Position numbers and translations under genes: made by a program
NCBI GenBank assembly: GCA_942491385.1
Contig: CALOAF010000008.1
Location: 1 to 64,000, forward strand
Reading direction: 5' to 3'
DNA length: 64,000 nucleotides
Origin: UBA6170 sp942491385
Lineage (GTDB): Bacteria > Chloroflexota > Anaerolineae > Anaerolineales > Anaerolineaceae
The notes under the pieces: model-generated
Databases searched by the model: none
The model's input: only the letters and a program-made list of their open reading frames with translations
Told to the model about the DNA's origin: nothing
Part shown: piece after piece, positions 25,222-34,033 of the stretch
Numbering within the stretch: position 1 is the stretch's first letter
Layout of the letters: the number at the start of each line of letters is the position of its first letter

Positions 25222-26229
25222 ATGACGCGTTCTGCAACAATTATTGCGACAGGCAGATATGTTCCTGAATTTGAACATACGAATGCCTTATTTAAAGAAC
25301 AATTGAGCCGGGTAAATCCAGCATTGGCTGATGTGGTCGATAAATTTGAAGCATCCAGCAATATTAAATTACGACGACATGCTCCCCAGGGGTGGGTGAC
25401 TTCTGATATGGCAGTGGCTGCTGCGCAAGACGCTTTGGATGAGGCTGGATTAAAGCCTGAAGATATGGATATGATCCTGTTGGGTACAGATAGCCCGGAT
25501 TATATAACACCGGCTACATCAGTGGTTGTCCAGCACAAATTAGGCGCGGTCAATGCTGGCACATTTGACATTGGATGTGCCTGCGCTTCATTTCCAACTG
25601 GATTGATTCAAGCAGCTGGAATGTTGGCTACGAATCCGCATATGAAGTACATCATGGTAATCGGTTCCTATATGATGAGAGTTTTATCTGATTGGGAATC
25701 GGATGTCTTGGCGTTTTTCTATAGTGATGGGGCTGGTGCGGCCATTCTTACTGCAGATTCCAAACCTGGGTTTTTAGGCTCTTCTCTTTTTGCAGATGGT
25801 TCTTACCATGCTCATTGGGGGATATATTCTGGTGGTACCTTTGAGCCGACCACACCTGAAAGTTTGGCTGCAGGCAGAACCAAGGTGAAATTGATCACAC
25901 CTTTCCCCGCAGAAGTAAACAACGAGGGTTGGCCGCAGAGAATGCGTGAATTGGCGAAGAACAGCAATTTTGATCTGTCTGATATTGACATGGCCATCTT
26001 TACCCAGGTGCGTTACAACAGCATTGAATTGGTAATGAACACCCTTGGATTACCGATAGAAAAAGCTCACTGGGTGATGGATAAATGGGGATATACCGGC
26101 TCGGCTTGTTTACCAATGGCATTTGATGATGCCAGAAAGTTAGGAAAGGTAAAATCAGGCGATTTGGTGACTTTTGTCGGCTCAGGCGTTGGTTACAATC
26201 AAGCGGCTGCCGCATTTGTTATGCCTTAA
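25222..26229 (+). CDS. KAS III-like (FabH/HMG-CoA synthase fold) enzyme with altered triad
   Basis: The start is ATG 25222, after GGAGAG; an in-frame TTG at 25201 abuts the SDR stop. The 335-residue thiolase-fold protein resembles 3-oxoacyl-ACP synthase III: FDIGCACASFPTGL has the nucleophile at Cys121. The usual catalytic His (PHQAN) aligns with Thr261 (IFTQVRYN), and the usual Asn (GNT) with Tyr291 (WGYTGSA). So only Cys of the Cys-His-Asn triad is kept. It may catalyse acyl transfer or another condensation, or act as a partner of the thiolase-DUF35 pair downstream, as HMG-CoA synthase does in archaea. Its membership in fatty acid synthesis is unlikely given the neighbours. Confidence 0.8.
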   Translation: MTRSATIIATGRYVPEFEHTNALFKEQLSRVNPALADVVDKFEASSNIKLRRHAPQGWVTSDMAVAAAQDALDEAGLKPEDMDMILLGTDSPDYITPATSVVVQHKLGAVNAGTFDIGCACASFPTGLIQAAGMLATNPHMKYIMVIGSYMMRVLSDWESDVLAFFYSDGAGAAILTADSKPGFLGSSLFADGSYHAHWGIYSGGTFEPTTPESLAAGRTKVKLITPFPAEVNNEGWPQRMRELAKNSNFDLSDIDMAIFTQVRYNSIELVMNTLGLPIEKAHWVMDKWGYTGSACLPMAFDDARKLGKVKSGDLVTFVGSGVGYNQAAAAFVMP

Positions 26230-26238
26230 AGGAAAATA

Positions 26239-27549
26239 ATGACTTCAAAATATAACTACCAGGGAAAATTAATTTCAGTATCTGACGCCGTAATGAAAAT
26301 TCAATCAGGGAATAGCATTGGCCTAGCAATCGCAGCCAGTGAACCTTGTGGATTATTAACCGAACTGGCCAAACAAAAAGATCGTTTGGAGGATGTGCAT
26401 ACATGGGTATGCTTACCGATGCGCTCCTATGAATACGCCGTAAATCCAGATATGCATCAACACTTCTTTGTTGAGAACTGGTTTTATGGCGCATATGACC
26501 GGAAGGTTCATTCACAAGGACGAATGAGTTATATTCCCAACAATCTTCATCGCGCCGCTTCAGATAAACTGCATGCAACTGGTGGAAAATTAAATGTTTT
26601 CTGGGGAACTGCCACACCGCCAGATGATCGTGGATACATGTCGCTTTCTTTAAGTCTGGTGGTTGAGAAAGAATTACTTCAAGCTGCTGATTTGGTCGTT
26701 TTAGAAATCAATGAAAATTTGCCATGGACACTTGGGGACACACAAATCCATCTTTCTGAAGTTGATTACGTGGTTGAAAACCATATACCTCTTTTTGAGT
26801 TGCCGGCAACTTTGCCGAGTGAAACAGAAGAAAAAATTGGGCAATATATAGCCGAATTAATTGATGATGGGGCAACTTTACAATTGGGAATCGGTGGCAT
26901 TCCTAATGCAATAACAGAATTCCTCAAAAATCATAAAGACTTGGGCATTCACACTGAGATGTTTAATGATGGTATGGTGGATTTATACGAAGCCGGTGCC
27001 ATCAGCAACAGAAAAAAGACAATTTACAAAGGAAAAATGATTGGCGCTTTTGCATTAGGCACCCGTAAACTGTATGATTTTATCGATAACAATATCGGTG
27101 TGGAATTTTTGCAGGGGAAAATCACCAATAATCCTTACGTGATTGGTCAAAATTACAAAATGATTAGTGTGAACACAGCCTTGCAGGTAGATATTTTTGG
27201 ACAGGTGTGTTCACAATCGATTGGACACAAACACTTCAGTGGCACTGGTGGCCAGCTAGATACTCATCGAGGCGCCCAACTTTCTCCGGGTGGGCGTGGA
27301 ATTATTGCACTGCGGTCAACCGCTAAAGACGGAGCAATCTCCACCATTGTGCCAACTCTGAGCCCAGGTGCAGAGGTGACGGTGCCCAGTCAATGTGTGG
27401 ATACGATCGTTACCGAATATGGAATTGCCGAGTTAAGAGGAAGGAATCTTTTTGAACGTGCAAAAGCATTAATTAATATTGCCCACCCAGATATGCGAGA
27501 AAAGATTGCTGCAGAAGTGAGAACATTGGGAATTGTCCCCAATTTATAG
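26239..27549 (+). CDS. Acetyl-CoA hydrolase/CoA-transferase family protein
   Basis: AAAGGAAA precedes ATG 26239, nine bases after the KAS III-like stop. The 436-residue protein has the family's features: LQLGIGGIPNAI, the catalytic Glu region GIHTEMFNDGMVDLYEAGAI, and the C-terminal VTEYGIAELRGRNLFERAKA plus AHPDMREKI. The family includes 4-hydroxybutyrate and butyryl-CoA:acetate CoA-transferases. It likely activates the imported acid by transferring CoA from acetyl-CoA or another acyl-CoA at no ATP cost, the entry step of the proposed pathway. Confidence 0.88.
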   Translation: MTSKYNYQGKLISVSDAVMKIQSGNSIGLAIAASEPCGLLTELAKQKDRLEDVHTWVCLPMRSYEYAVNPDMHQHFFVENWFYGAYDRKVHSQGRMSYIPNNLHRAASDKLHATGGKLNVFWGTATPPDDRGYMSLSLSLVVEKELLQAADLVVLEINENLPWTLGDTQIHLSEVDYVVENHIPLFELPATLPSETEEKIGQYIAELIDDGATLQLGIGGIPNAITEFLKNHKDLGIHTEMFNDGMVDLYEAGAISNRKKTIYKGKMIGAFALGTRKLYDFIDNNIGVEFLQGKITNNPYVIGQNYKMISVNTALQVDIFGQVCSQSIGHKHFSGTGGQLDTHRGAQLSPGGRGIIALRSTAKDGAISTIVPTLSPGAEVTVPSQCVDTIVTEYGIAELRGRNLFERAKALINIAHPDMREKIAAEVRTLGIVPNL

Positions 27550-27569
27550 ATCAGTAAAGGAGTAGAGAA

Positions 27570-28637
27570 ATGGAAATGCCTGTAACAAAAAATGGTATTC
27601 AGTCGAAAATGGTAAAGACAGATCGATTGAAGATGCATGTATTATTTTCTGGTAAACAGAATGGTGAACCAGTCATTTTCTTACATGGGAATTTTTCTGC
27701 AGCTATGTTCTGGCAGGATCTCATGCTCTCCTTACCAGAAGGGTTTCGGGGAATCGCTCCAGATTTGAGAGGTTATGGATGGACAGAAGACAAACTAACC
27801 GATGCCACACTTGGCCTCAAGGATTGGAGTGAAGACATTCTGGAACTTATGGCTACAGAAGGGGTAGAGAAAGCCCATTTTGTCGGGTGGTCTTTGGGGG
27901 CCGCTCCGATTTACCAATTATTGATTAATCACCCACATAAAGTTAAATCCATGACTTTTATCGCCCCAGTCTCGCCCTACGGTTTTGGTGGATCAAGAGA
28001 CGCAGAGGGAACACCAGTCTATGAAGATTTTGCTGGTTGTGGTGGAGGATTGGTAAATGCGGAGTTTGTTCGCCGAATTGAAGAGGGTGATCGTAGTGTG
28101 GATGACCCTAATTCACCCAGAAATATAATCAACACATTTTATTATGTGGCACCTTTCACGTCTCCAGATGAAGAAGATTTGCTGACTGCTGCGTTGCAGG
28201 AAAAAATTGGGAATGATAAATATCCTGGAGATTCTGTGCCTTCAACCAATTGGCCGTTTGTTGGACCTGGAAAATGGGGACCAATCAATGCTGGCTCAGG
28301 TAAATATATGATTCAGGTTGCCCAAGAGTTTATCGCTGTTGCAACTAAAGCACCCATTTTATGGATCAGAGGAGACAAAGACCAGGTTGTCAGTGACCTA
28401 TCTATATTTGATATTCCTACATTGGGAAAATTAGGTTTTGTGCCTGGCTATCCAGGAGAAGACGTATGTCCACCACAACCAATGGTCACACAAACCAGGG
28501 CGGTATTTGAAAAATATCAATTGAATGGTGGTAGCTACAAAGAAGTGGTTATTCTGAATACTGCGCATAGTCCGCATATTGAGAAACTTGATGAATTCAA
28601 TCAAAGTTTCCATAAATTTTTAATGGAACCAAAATAA
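27570..28637 (+). CDS. Alpha/beta hydrolase
   Basis: AAAGGAG precedes ATG 27570. The 355-residue protein has the alpha/beta-hydrolase fold: oxyanion motif FLHGNFSA, nucleophile elbow GWSLGA, acid RGDKDQVVSD and catalytic His in NTAHSPH. An insertion of about 100 residues between the nucleophile and acid (PYGFGGSRDAEGTPVYEDF to the PFTSPDEEDLL region) forms a large cap. Lack of a signal peptide suggests cytoplasmic action. It may hydrolyse a thioester, ester or C-C bond of a pathway intermediate; a second alpha/beta hydrolase lies three genes on and is not closely similar. Confidence 0.8.
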   Translation: MEMPVTKNGIQSKMVKTDRLKMHVLFSGKQNGEPVIFLHGNFSAAMFWQDLMLSLPEGFRGIAPDLRGYGWTEDKLTDATLGLKDWSEDILELMATEGVEKAHFVGWSLGAAPIYQLLINHPHKVKSMTFIAPVSPYGFGGSRDAEGTPVYEDFAGCGGGLVNAEFVRRIEEGDRSVDDPNSPRNIINTFYYVAPFTSPDEEDLLTAALQEKIGNDKYPGDSVPSTNWPFVGPGKWGPINAGSGKYMIQVAQEFIAVATKAPILWIRGDKDQVVSDLSIFDIPTLGKLGFVPGYPGEDVCPPQPMVTQTRAVFEKYQLNGGSYKEVVILNTAHSPHIEKLDEFNQSFHKFLMEPK

Positions 28638-28653
28638 CGGTGGAAGGTAATAA

Positions 28654-29916
28654 ATGGGAAATAGAAAATTAGGTCGTGGTGTTGCAGTTGTTGGGGCAGG
28701 AATGAGCAAATTCGGTAGCTTTCCTGGATATACTTCCCGAGATATTTTTGTGGATGCCTATAAGGATCTATTAACAACAGTTGATAAAGGATTTGATCCA
28801 AAAGATATTGAAGCATTTTATCTGGGAAACTATAGTAGTGACCTTTTTGAGGGTCAGGCTCATCTAGCCCCAATTATCGCGAACTGGATTGGACTTTCAC
28901 CCATTCCTGCGGTCCGTTTAGAAGGTGCTTGTGCCAGTTCCAGTGTTGCCTTTCGTGAAGGGATGATTGCAATCGCATCAGGGCTATATGACATGGTGCT
29001 GGTAGGGGGCATTGAAAAAATGACTGATTTACCGATCAGTGCAGTGACCGATACGTTAGCTACTGCTGCGGATATTCCTTATGAAGTATCCGCAGGTTTT
29101 ACCTTCCCGGGTTTTTATGCCTCCATGGCAACAGCTTATATGCACGCTTATGGCGCTACACCTGAGACATTCATGAAAGTGACAATGAAAAATCACTTTA
29201 ATGGCTCTTTAAATCCTAAAGCGCAATTTGGTCAAAAAATTACCGATATTATGGAAATCAAAAAAGCAAGCGCTGTCAAAAAAGGCCGGCCGATCCCCGA
29301 ATGGGCAAATGAAATAGAATTTCTCTCGGATGACAGAGCAAATCCTTTGATAGCCTGGCCAATGAGATTGTATGATTGCTCTCCGGTTTCGGATGGTGGT
29401 GCGGCTTTATTATTGGTTAGTGAGGAGCTGGCATACCAATTTACAGATAGTCCAGTTTTTGTCATCGGTTCTGGCGCAGCCAGTGATGGGCCTTTGCACG
29501 CCAGAAGCTCTTTAACATCCATACCTTCCGCAAAGTTGGCATCAGAAAAAGCTTACGAGATGGCAGCCGTCTCCGCCAGTGATATAAAGTTGGCAGAAGT
29601 TCATGATTGCTTTACAATTGCCGAAATCATTGCCACTGAAGATATCGGGTTTTTCGAAGAAGGGCAGGGTGGTAAAGCTGCTGAGGAAGGGCGAACCTCA
29701 AGGACGGGTTCAAATCCGGTCAATACTTCTGGTGGATTGAAGTCCAAAGGTCACCCGGTGGGAGCATCTGGTGCTGGACAGATTGTGGAAGTATGGAAGC
29801 AATTGCGTGGTCAGGCTGGAGCGCGTCAACTGGATGGCAACCCTGATCTGGGATTGACACATAATGTGGGTGGGACCGGACAAACATGTATAGTAAATAT
29901 TTTCGAACGGAGATAA
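28654..29916 (+). CDS. SCP-x/lipid-transfer type thiolase
   Basis: GGAAGG precedes ATG 28654. The 420-residue thiolase has the nucleophile Cys93 in EGACASSSVAFREG, the HDCFTIAE motif with catalytic His, GHPVGASG, and GGTGQTCIV near the C-terminus. These match the SCP-x/nonspecific lipid-transfer thiolase branch, whose members often need a DUF35 partner. The DUF35 gene follows with one base between stop and start. Together they probably form a complex that cleaves or condenses an acyl-CoA, comparable to Ltp2-ChsH2 aldolases in steroid side-chain degradation or BbsAB in benzylsuccinate oxidation. Confidence 0.88.
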   Translation: MGNRKLGRGVAVVGAGMSKFGSFPGYTSRDIFVDAYKDLLTTVDKGFDPKDIEAFYLGNYSSDLFEGQAHLAPIIANWIGLSPIPAVRLEGACASSSVAFREGMIAIASGLYDMVLVGGIEKMTDLPISAVTDTLATAADIPYEVSAGFTFPGFYASMATAYMHAYGATPETFMKVTMKNHFNGSLNPKAQFGQKITDIMEIKKASAVKKGRPIPEWANEIEFLSDDRANPLIAWPMRLYDCSPVSDGGAALLLVSEELAYQFTDSPVFVIGSGAASDGPLHARSSLTSIPSAKLASEKAYEMAAVSASDIKLAEVHDCFTIAEIIATEDIGFFEEGQGGKAAEEGRTSRTGSNPVNTSGGLKSKGHPVGASGAGQIVEVWKQLRGQAGARQLDGNPDLGLTHNVGGTGQTCIVNIFERR

Positions 29917-29917
29917 T

Positions 29918-30316
29918 ATGAGTACAGATCTCACAATTAATAGCTACTTTGAAGAAATAAAAAATAAGAAAATCTTAGGAACGCAGTGTAATGAATGCGG
30001 CAGAATCCACTTGCCACCAAGAGTCATTTGTGATCAGTGTAAGTCCACCTCATTGGAAAAAGTTGAATTGGTGGGGGATGGTACACTGCAGGCTTATTCG
30101 GTTGTGTATGTACCCACCTCAAAAATGATGGCAGCAGGCTTTGGCAGAGACAATCCGAACTGTGTGGGTATCGTAAAAATGTCTGAAGGCCCGATGGTGA
30201 GCGCAGAAATCTATGGGTTTGATTTGTCACAACCAGACAAAATTAAAATTGGGACACCTATGAAAGCAAAATTCATAGAACGTGGTGAGAACGTGGTTTT
30301 AGCCTTTGAGGTTTAA
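29918..30316 (+). CDS. DUF35 zinc-ribbon/OB-fold protein
   Basis: The 132-residue protein starts at ATG 29918, immediately after the thiolase stop, with GGAG in the thiolase end. The N-terminal rubredoxin-like zinc ribbon has Cys24-x2-Cys27 and Cys38-x2-Cys41 (CNECGRIHLPPRVICDQC). The OB-fold follows (DGTLQAYSVVYVPT, NCVGIVKMSEGPMVSAEIYG). DUF35 proteins act as scaffolds for SCP-x thiolases or HMG-CoA synthases and can shuttle or seat CoA. The coupling here strongly suggests a 1:1 complex with the thiolase, and possibly with the KAS III-like protein. Confidence 0.9.
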   Translation: MSTDLTINSYFEEIKNKKILGTQCNECGRIHLPPRVICDQCKSTSLEKVELVGDGTLQAYSVVYVPTSKMMAAGFGRDNPNCVGIVKMSEGPMVSAEIYGFDLSQPDKIKIGTPMKAKFIERGENVVLAFEV

Positions 30317-30327
30317 TAGGATTAAAG

Positions 30328-31128
30328 ATGCCATTCTTAGAAGTGAACAAAATCAATCTCTATTATGAGTTACATGGGAATCCTGAAAAAGAGACTCTTG
30401 TACTTTCAAATGGCATTCTGATGAGTACTGCCAGCTGGAATTTCCAGATACCAGTACTTTCCAAACATTTTCAAGTTTTGGTCTATGATTGCCGGGGTAT
30501 GTGGCAATCTGATCACCCTGAAGAGCATTATTCAATGGAACAACATGCTCATGATTTATCTGAATTACTGGCACGATTGAATATTGAACAAGCTCATATT
30601 GCAGGTATTTCATATGGATCAGAAGTAAGCATGATGTTTGCCTTGAAGTATCCCCATAAAACCAAATCATTATTGGTTTTTGATGGTGTTTCTCAAATTG
30701 ACCCGCTATTAAGATCTTTTGGAGATATGTGGATAGCGGCTGCGGAACAAAAAAATGCAACATTGTTGTTAAAAGTGACCACACCTTTAAACTTTTCAGA
30801 AGAATGGCTTGTTAAAAACCACAAAATTTTGCCGATTCTGGAAGAAAAATACCGCCAACTTGATTTTGAAGCGTTTCTTCGCTTAATGGAAAGTTTCTAT
30901 GATTTTAATATTACTGAATCGTTAGAGCAAATTCAGGTGCCAACGCTGGTGGTTGTTGGTGAAAAAGATATCTTAAAAACCAGGGAATATTCGGAAAAAA
31001 TTTCAAAATTGATCCCTGGCGCAGAATTTTTTGTGGTACCCGGTTCCGGCCATGCTTTGTGCCTGGAGAAACCGCATGAATTTAATAGTTTGGTGATGGG
31101 ATTTGTGTATAAATATGCTGATAACTAA
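30328..31128 (+). CDS. Alpha/beta hydrolase
   Basis: The start is ATG 30328 after AGGATT. The 266-residue protein has nucleophile elbow GISYGS, acid VVGEKDIL and catalytic His GSGHALC, with a short cap. The size and motifs fit the common esterase/thioesterase or 3-oxoadipate-enol-lactonase-like branch. It lies between DUF35 and MaoC genes and overlaps the latter's start, so it belongs to the same transcript. Its substrate is presumably an acyl-CoA or lactone intermediate; this cannot be told from sequence. Confidence 0.82.
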   Translation: MPFLEVNKINLYYELHGNPEKETLVLSNGILMSTASWNFQIPVLSKHFQVLVYDCRGMWQSDHPEEHYSMEQHAHDLSELLARLNIEQAHIAGISYGSEVSMMFALKYPHKTKSLLVFDGVSQIDPLLRSFGDMWIAAAEQKNATLLLKVTTPLNFSEEWLVKNHKILPILEEKYRQLDFEAFLRLMESFYDFNITESLEQIQVPTLVVVGEKDILKTREYSEKISKLIPGAEFFVVPGSGHALCLEKPHEFNSLVMGFVYKYADN

Positions 31129-31552
31129 AGAAATAGACAAAGAAAATACAATCATTCTTGGAGAAAAATCTCTTTTTTCCAAAACCATCAGCGAGTCGGA
31201 CATAAATCTCTTTTCGGGCCTGGTGGCTGATTTTCATCCGATGCATGTGAATGTAATAATCGCAGATGAAAGCAGAACAGGTAAAAGATTAGCCCAATCA
31301 GCCTTAATCGTTGGTTTGGTAAACGGTGTTCTTCGCAATCGATTACCCGGTGAGAATTTCAATATTCTTCGACAACAAGTCGAATTTCTAAAACCGGTTT
31401 TATTAGGAGATACCGTGACAGTGAAGGTGGAAGTACTCAATTGGTCACCGGAAAAACGTCTTGTTACAATGAAAATGGATTGTTACAACCAATTTGGTAA
31501 CGATATATTGACTGGTGAAACAGTATTGATCCATGAACCTTCATCATATTGA
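31115..31552 (+). CDS. MaoC-like (hotdog) enoyl-CoA hydratase
   Basis: ATG 31115 overlaps the preceding hydrolase by 14 bases, implying coupled translation. The 145-residue hotdog protein carries the hydratase signature around VADFHPMHVN, where Asp and His match the catalytic pair of R-specific enoyl-CoA hydratases, plus LAQSALIVGLVNGVL and a C-terminal VKVEVLNWSPEKRLVTMKM strand pair. It likely hydrates an enoyl-CoA to an (R)-3-hydroxyacyl-CoA, matching the SDR at the operon start. Dehydration in the reverse direction is equally possible. Confidence 0.82.
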   Translation: MLITKEIDKENTIILGEKSLFSKTISESDINLFSGLVADFHPMHVNVIIADESRTGKRLAQSALIVGLVNGVLRNRLPGENFNILRQQVEFLKPVLLGDTVTVKVEVLNWSPEKRLVTMKMDCYNQFGNDILTGETVLIHEPSSY

Positions 31553-31574
31553 TGAAATTGAAGATAAGGAGGTA

Positions 31575-31634
31575 ATGATTAATAACGATAGTTTATTCAC
31601 ATCCAAATCAAACTCAAAACAAAAAGATTTATAA
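31575..31634 (+). CDS. Possible 19-codon leader peptide
   Basis: A strong site (AAGGAGGTA) precedes ATG 31575, encoding MINNDSLFTSKSNSKQKDL. Its TAA overlaps the TAAGGAG ribosome site of the binding-protein gene. It could couple or modulate translation of that highly expressed gene. No regulatory amino-acid run is seen, so it may be fortuitous. Confidence 0.4.
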   Translation: MINNDSLFTSKSNSKQKDL

Positions 31635-31644
31635 GGAGAAAATA

Positions 31645-33066
31645 ATGAAAAAGTTGCTAGGTTTATTAAGTATTGTTATGATTTTATCAATGGTTCTTAG
31701 TGCCTGTGTGTCTCAAGTTACACCAACACCAGAACCAGTTGAAGAACCTACCGCAGTTCCAGTAGTAGTGGAAGAACCCACTGCCGCCCCTATGGAAGAG
31801 GTAGAAGAGGTAGAGGAAGTAGCTGAACCTGAATTAGGGCCAGTTCTCAAGATTGGTCAGATCGGCATGATGTCTGGTGCAATGGCACTCTATGGTGCGC
31901 AACAGGTACGTGGTTTCGAAATGGGTCTTCAGTACATGTCTGGTGGTAATATGGATGATCAAGGTCGTTACATTATCGCCAATCGCCCTATCGAGGTTAT
32001 TGTTAAAGATGACGAAGGCAATCCTGAAAAAGCAGTTGCCCTTGCCCTTGAACTGATCGAAAAAGATGGCGTTGAATTACTGCAAGGACCCGTGTCCTCA
32101 GCCAGCGCAATCGCTTTAACGAATGTTGCTCTTGAAAACGAGATCATTCTCATGGTCGATCCGGCTGCATCTTCCTTCACCACAGGACCTTACTTCAACC
32201 CTTACGTGTTCCGAACTTCACGTACCAGTTTTGATGATACGCTGATCATTGCGAAATATCTGGTTGAGAATGTTGGACCGAAATTCGCGCACATTGGTGT
32301 CGATAACGCTTTTGGTCAAGGATCTGGTGCAGCACTTAAGTTTGCTGTGGAAAAATTTGGTGGCGAATTGGTTGCTGATATCTATGCTCCCTTTGAAACC
32401 ACTGACTTTACCCCTTACATCCAAAGTGCGATGGACTCTGGTGCTGAAAATCTGTTCCTTACCTGGTCAGGTACCGGGTATGTAACCCTTTTCCAGGGTC
32501 TGGCTGACATGGGCACTCTTGATTCAATGACAGTTGGTACCGGTTTCGGTGACAATGTCTCCTTTGGTGCCGTGTTTGGTGAAAGCACATTAAATTCAAT
32601 CGGTTTGAATGTTTATCACTATACCGTGCCGGACAATGCAGTTAATGATTGGCTGGTTGAGAACCACTTTGCAAAATACAAAGATGCTGCTGATGGAGCG
32701 ATCACCGCTTATCCTGACCTTTTCACCGCTGGTGGTATGGCATCTGCAATTGCTCTTGGGAAAGCACTTGAAATGACCGGTGGCGATACATCTGGTGATG
32801 CAATGATTGCTGCCCTCGAAGGGTTGAAATTTGATGGACCCAAAGGCACTTATTACATTCGCCCTGAGGACCATGTTTGTGAACAACCTATGAACATCCT
32901 CAGACTAGTGAATTTAAATCCTGATATGGATGGTGATGGCATCAATGAATATGAATTCTTTGAGACCATTTACGTTTCAGAATATGACGAACTTGGTGTG
33001 CCATGCACGCTGGTAGGTGATTATGCCTCCCGCTGTGGTGACTTGCCAACCGTTCCTGTAGAATAA
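31645..33066 (+). CDS. LIV-type ABC transporter substrate-binding lipoprotein
   Basis: AAGGAG precedes ATG 31645. The 473-residue product has a lipoprotein signal (LSAC, Cys21), then a long acidic, P/T/E-rich tether (residues 22-65, with repeated EEPTA and EEVEEV), and a periplasmic-binding-fold type 1 domain from about residue 68 (LKIGQIGMMSGAMALYGAQQ). PVSSASAIALTNVALENEI and YVFRTSRTSFDDT line the expected ligand cleft. It would capture the substrate outside the membrane and deliver it to LivHM. The ligand is uncertain; this family binds branched amino acids, amides, urea and aromatic or short acids. Confidence 0.9.
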   Translation: MKKLLGLLSIVMILSMVLSACVSQVTPTPEPVEEPTAVPVVVEEPTAAPMEEVEEVEEVAEPELGPVLKIGQIGMMSGAMALYGAQQVRGFEMGLQYMSGGNMDDQGRYIIANRPIEVIVKDDEGNPEKAVALALELIEKDGVELLQGPVSSASAIALTNVALENEIILMVDPAASSFTTGPYFNPYVFRTSRTSFDDTLIIAKYLVENVGPKFAHIGVDNAFGQGSGAALKFAVEKFGGELVADIYAPFETTDFTPYIQSAMDSGAENLFLTWSGTGYVTLFQGLADMGTLDSMTVGTGFGDNVSFGAVFGESTLNSIGLNVYHYTVPDNAVNDWLVENHFAKYKDAADGAITAYPDLFTAGGMASAIALGKALEMTGGDTSGDAMIAALEGLKFDGPKGTYYIRPEDHVCEQPMNILRLVNLNPDMDGDGINEYEFFETIYVSEYDELGVPCTLVGDYASRCGDLPTVPVE

Positions 33067-33080
33067 TCAAGATTTTCGTT

Positions 33081-33112
33081 TGGTGAGGAGGGGTTAATAT
33101 CCCTCCTCACCA
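33081..33112 (+). promoter_or_regulatory. Hairpin after the binding-protein gene
   Basis: TGGTGAGGAGGG (33081-33092) pairs perfectly with 33101-33112 across an 8-base loop. No T-run follows. Such hairpins often stabilise binding-protein mRNA or partly terminate, so that permease genes are expressed less. Confidence 0.6.
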
Positions 33113-33262
33113 TAAACTTACTGTTTTATTATCCCTGCACAATCAGGTTTTCTATTTAATTGAGTTATAAGAAATTTTATTTTTATTTTTTAGCGGTATT
33201 ATTTATTGTTTGTTTTTATTCGAAATTTCAGTCATATTAACAAGAAATAAAGGGTAACTTGT

Positions 33263-34033
33263 ATGTCCAATGAAATAATTCTTGAAGCGGTAAACCTGTC
33301 CAAAGCTTTTGGTGGATTGGTGGCTGTGGATGATGTCAGCATTAAGATCCAAAAGCAGACCATGCATGCCATCATTGGACCCAACGGGGCAGGCAAAACC
33401 ACCTTGTTCAATTTGTTAAGTGGTGTAATGCCCCCCACGAACGGACATGTCGTTTATAAAGGGCATGATATCACTCGTATTTCTCCGCAACGGAGAGCAC
33501 ACCTGGGTATTGGGCGGTCGTACCAAATTACCAATATTTTTCCCAATCTGACCGTAATCGAAAACATTCGGCTGGCTGCTCAGGCGATGGGTAAAGACAA
33601 CTTTAAACTCTTCCACCTTGCGGATCACTTCCGCCAATATATTGATAAAGCTGAAGAGGTTATTGATATCATCGGACTGAATGGCCGAGAATTGTTTCTG
33701 GCGCGGGACTTACCACACGGTGAAAAACGCAAGCTGGAATTAGGCATCATGCTGGCAAGTGATCCTGAATTACTACTCTTTGATGAACCGACAGCAGGTA
33801 TGTCATCCGAGCAGGTACCAGAATTGATCAAAATTATCAATAAAGTTGTTCATCAAAAAGAGCGTACTGCGATTCTGGTTGAACACCGCATGGATATGGT
33901 GATGTCAATCTCGGACATCATTACAGTGATGAACCAAGGCAGGATTCTGGCAGAAGGCTCACCCAATGAGATAGCCAAGAATAAACAGGTCCAAACCGCA
34001 TATCTGGGTGATCTATATGGAGAGTTAACATGA
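33263..34033 (+). CDS. livG: LIV-type ABC transporter ATPase LivG
   Basis: AAAGGG precedes ATG 33263. The 256-residue ATPase has Walker A GPNGAGKTTLFN, Walker B LLLFDEPTAGM, H-loop VEHRMDMVM, and an altered signature (LPHGEKRKLELG), as is normal for LivG. GRSYQITNIFPNLTV is the LivG Q-loop region. With LivF it powers import through LivHM on the cytoplasmic face. A 196-base gap with a hairpin separates it from the binding-protein gene, and its stop overlaps the livF start (ATGA). Confidence 0.92.
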   Translation: MSNEIILEAVNLSKAFGGLVAVDDVSIKIQKQTMHAIIGPNGAGKTTLFNLLSGVMPPTNGHVVYKGHDITRISPQRRAHLGIGRSYQITNIFPNLTVIENIRLAAQAMGKDNFKLFHLADHFRQYIDKAEEVIDIIGLNGRELFLARDLPHGEKRKLELGIMLASDPELLLFDEPTAGMSSEQVPELIKIINKVVHQKERTAILVEHRMDMVMSISDIITVMNQGRILAEGSPNEIAKNKQVQTAYLGDLYGELT

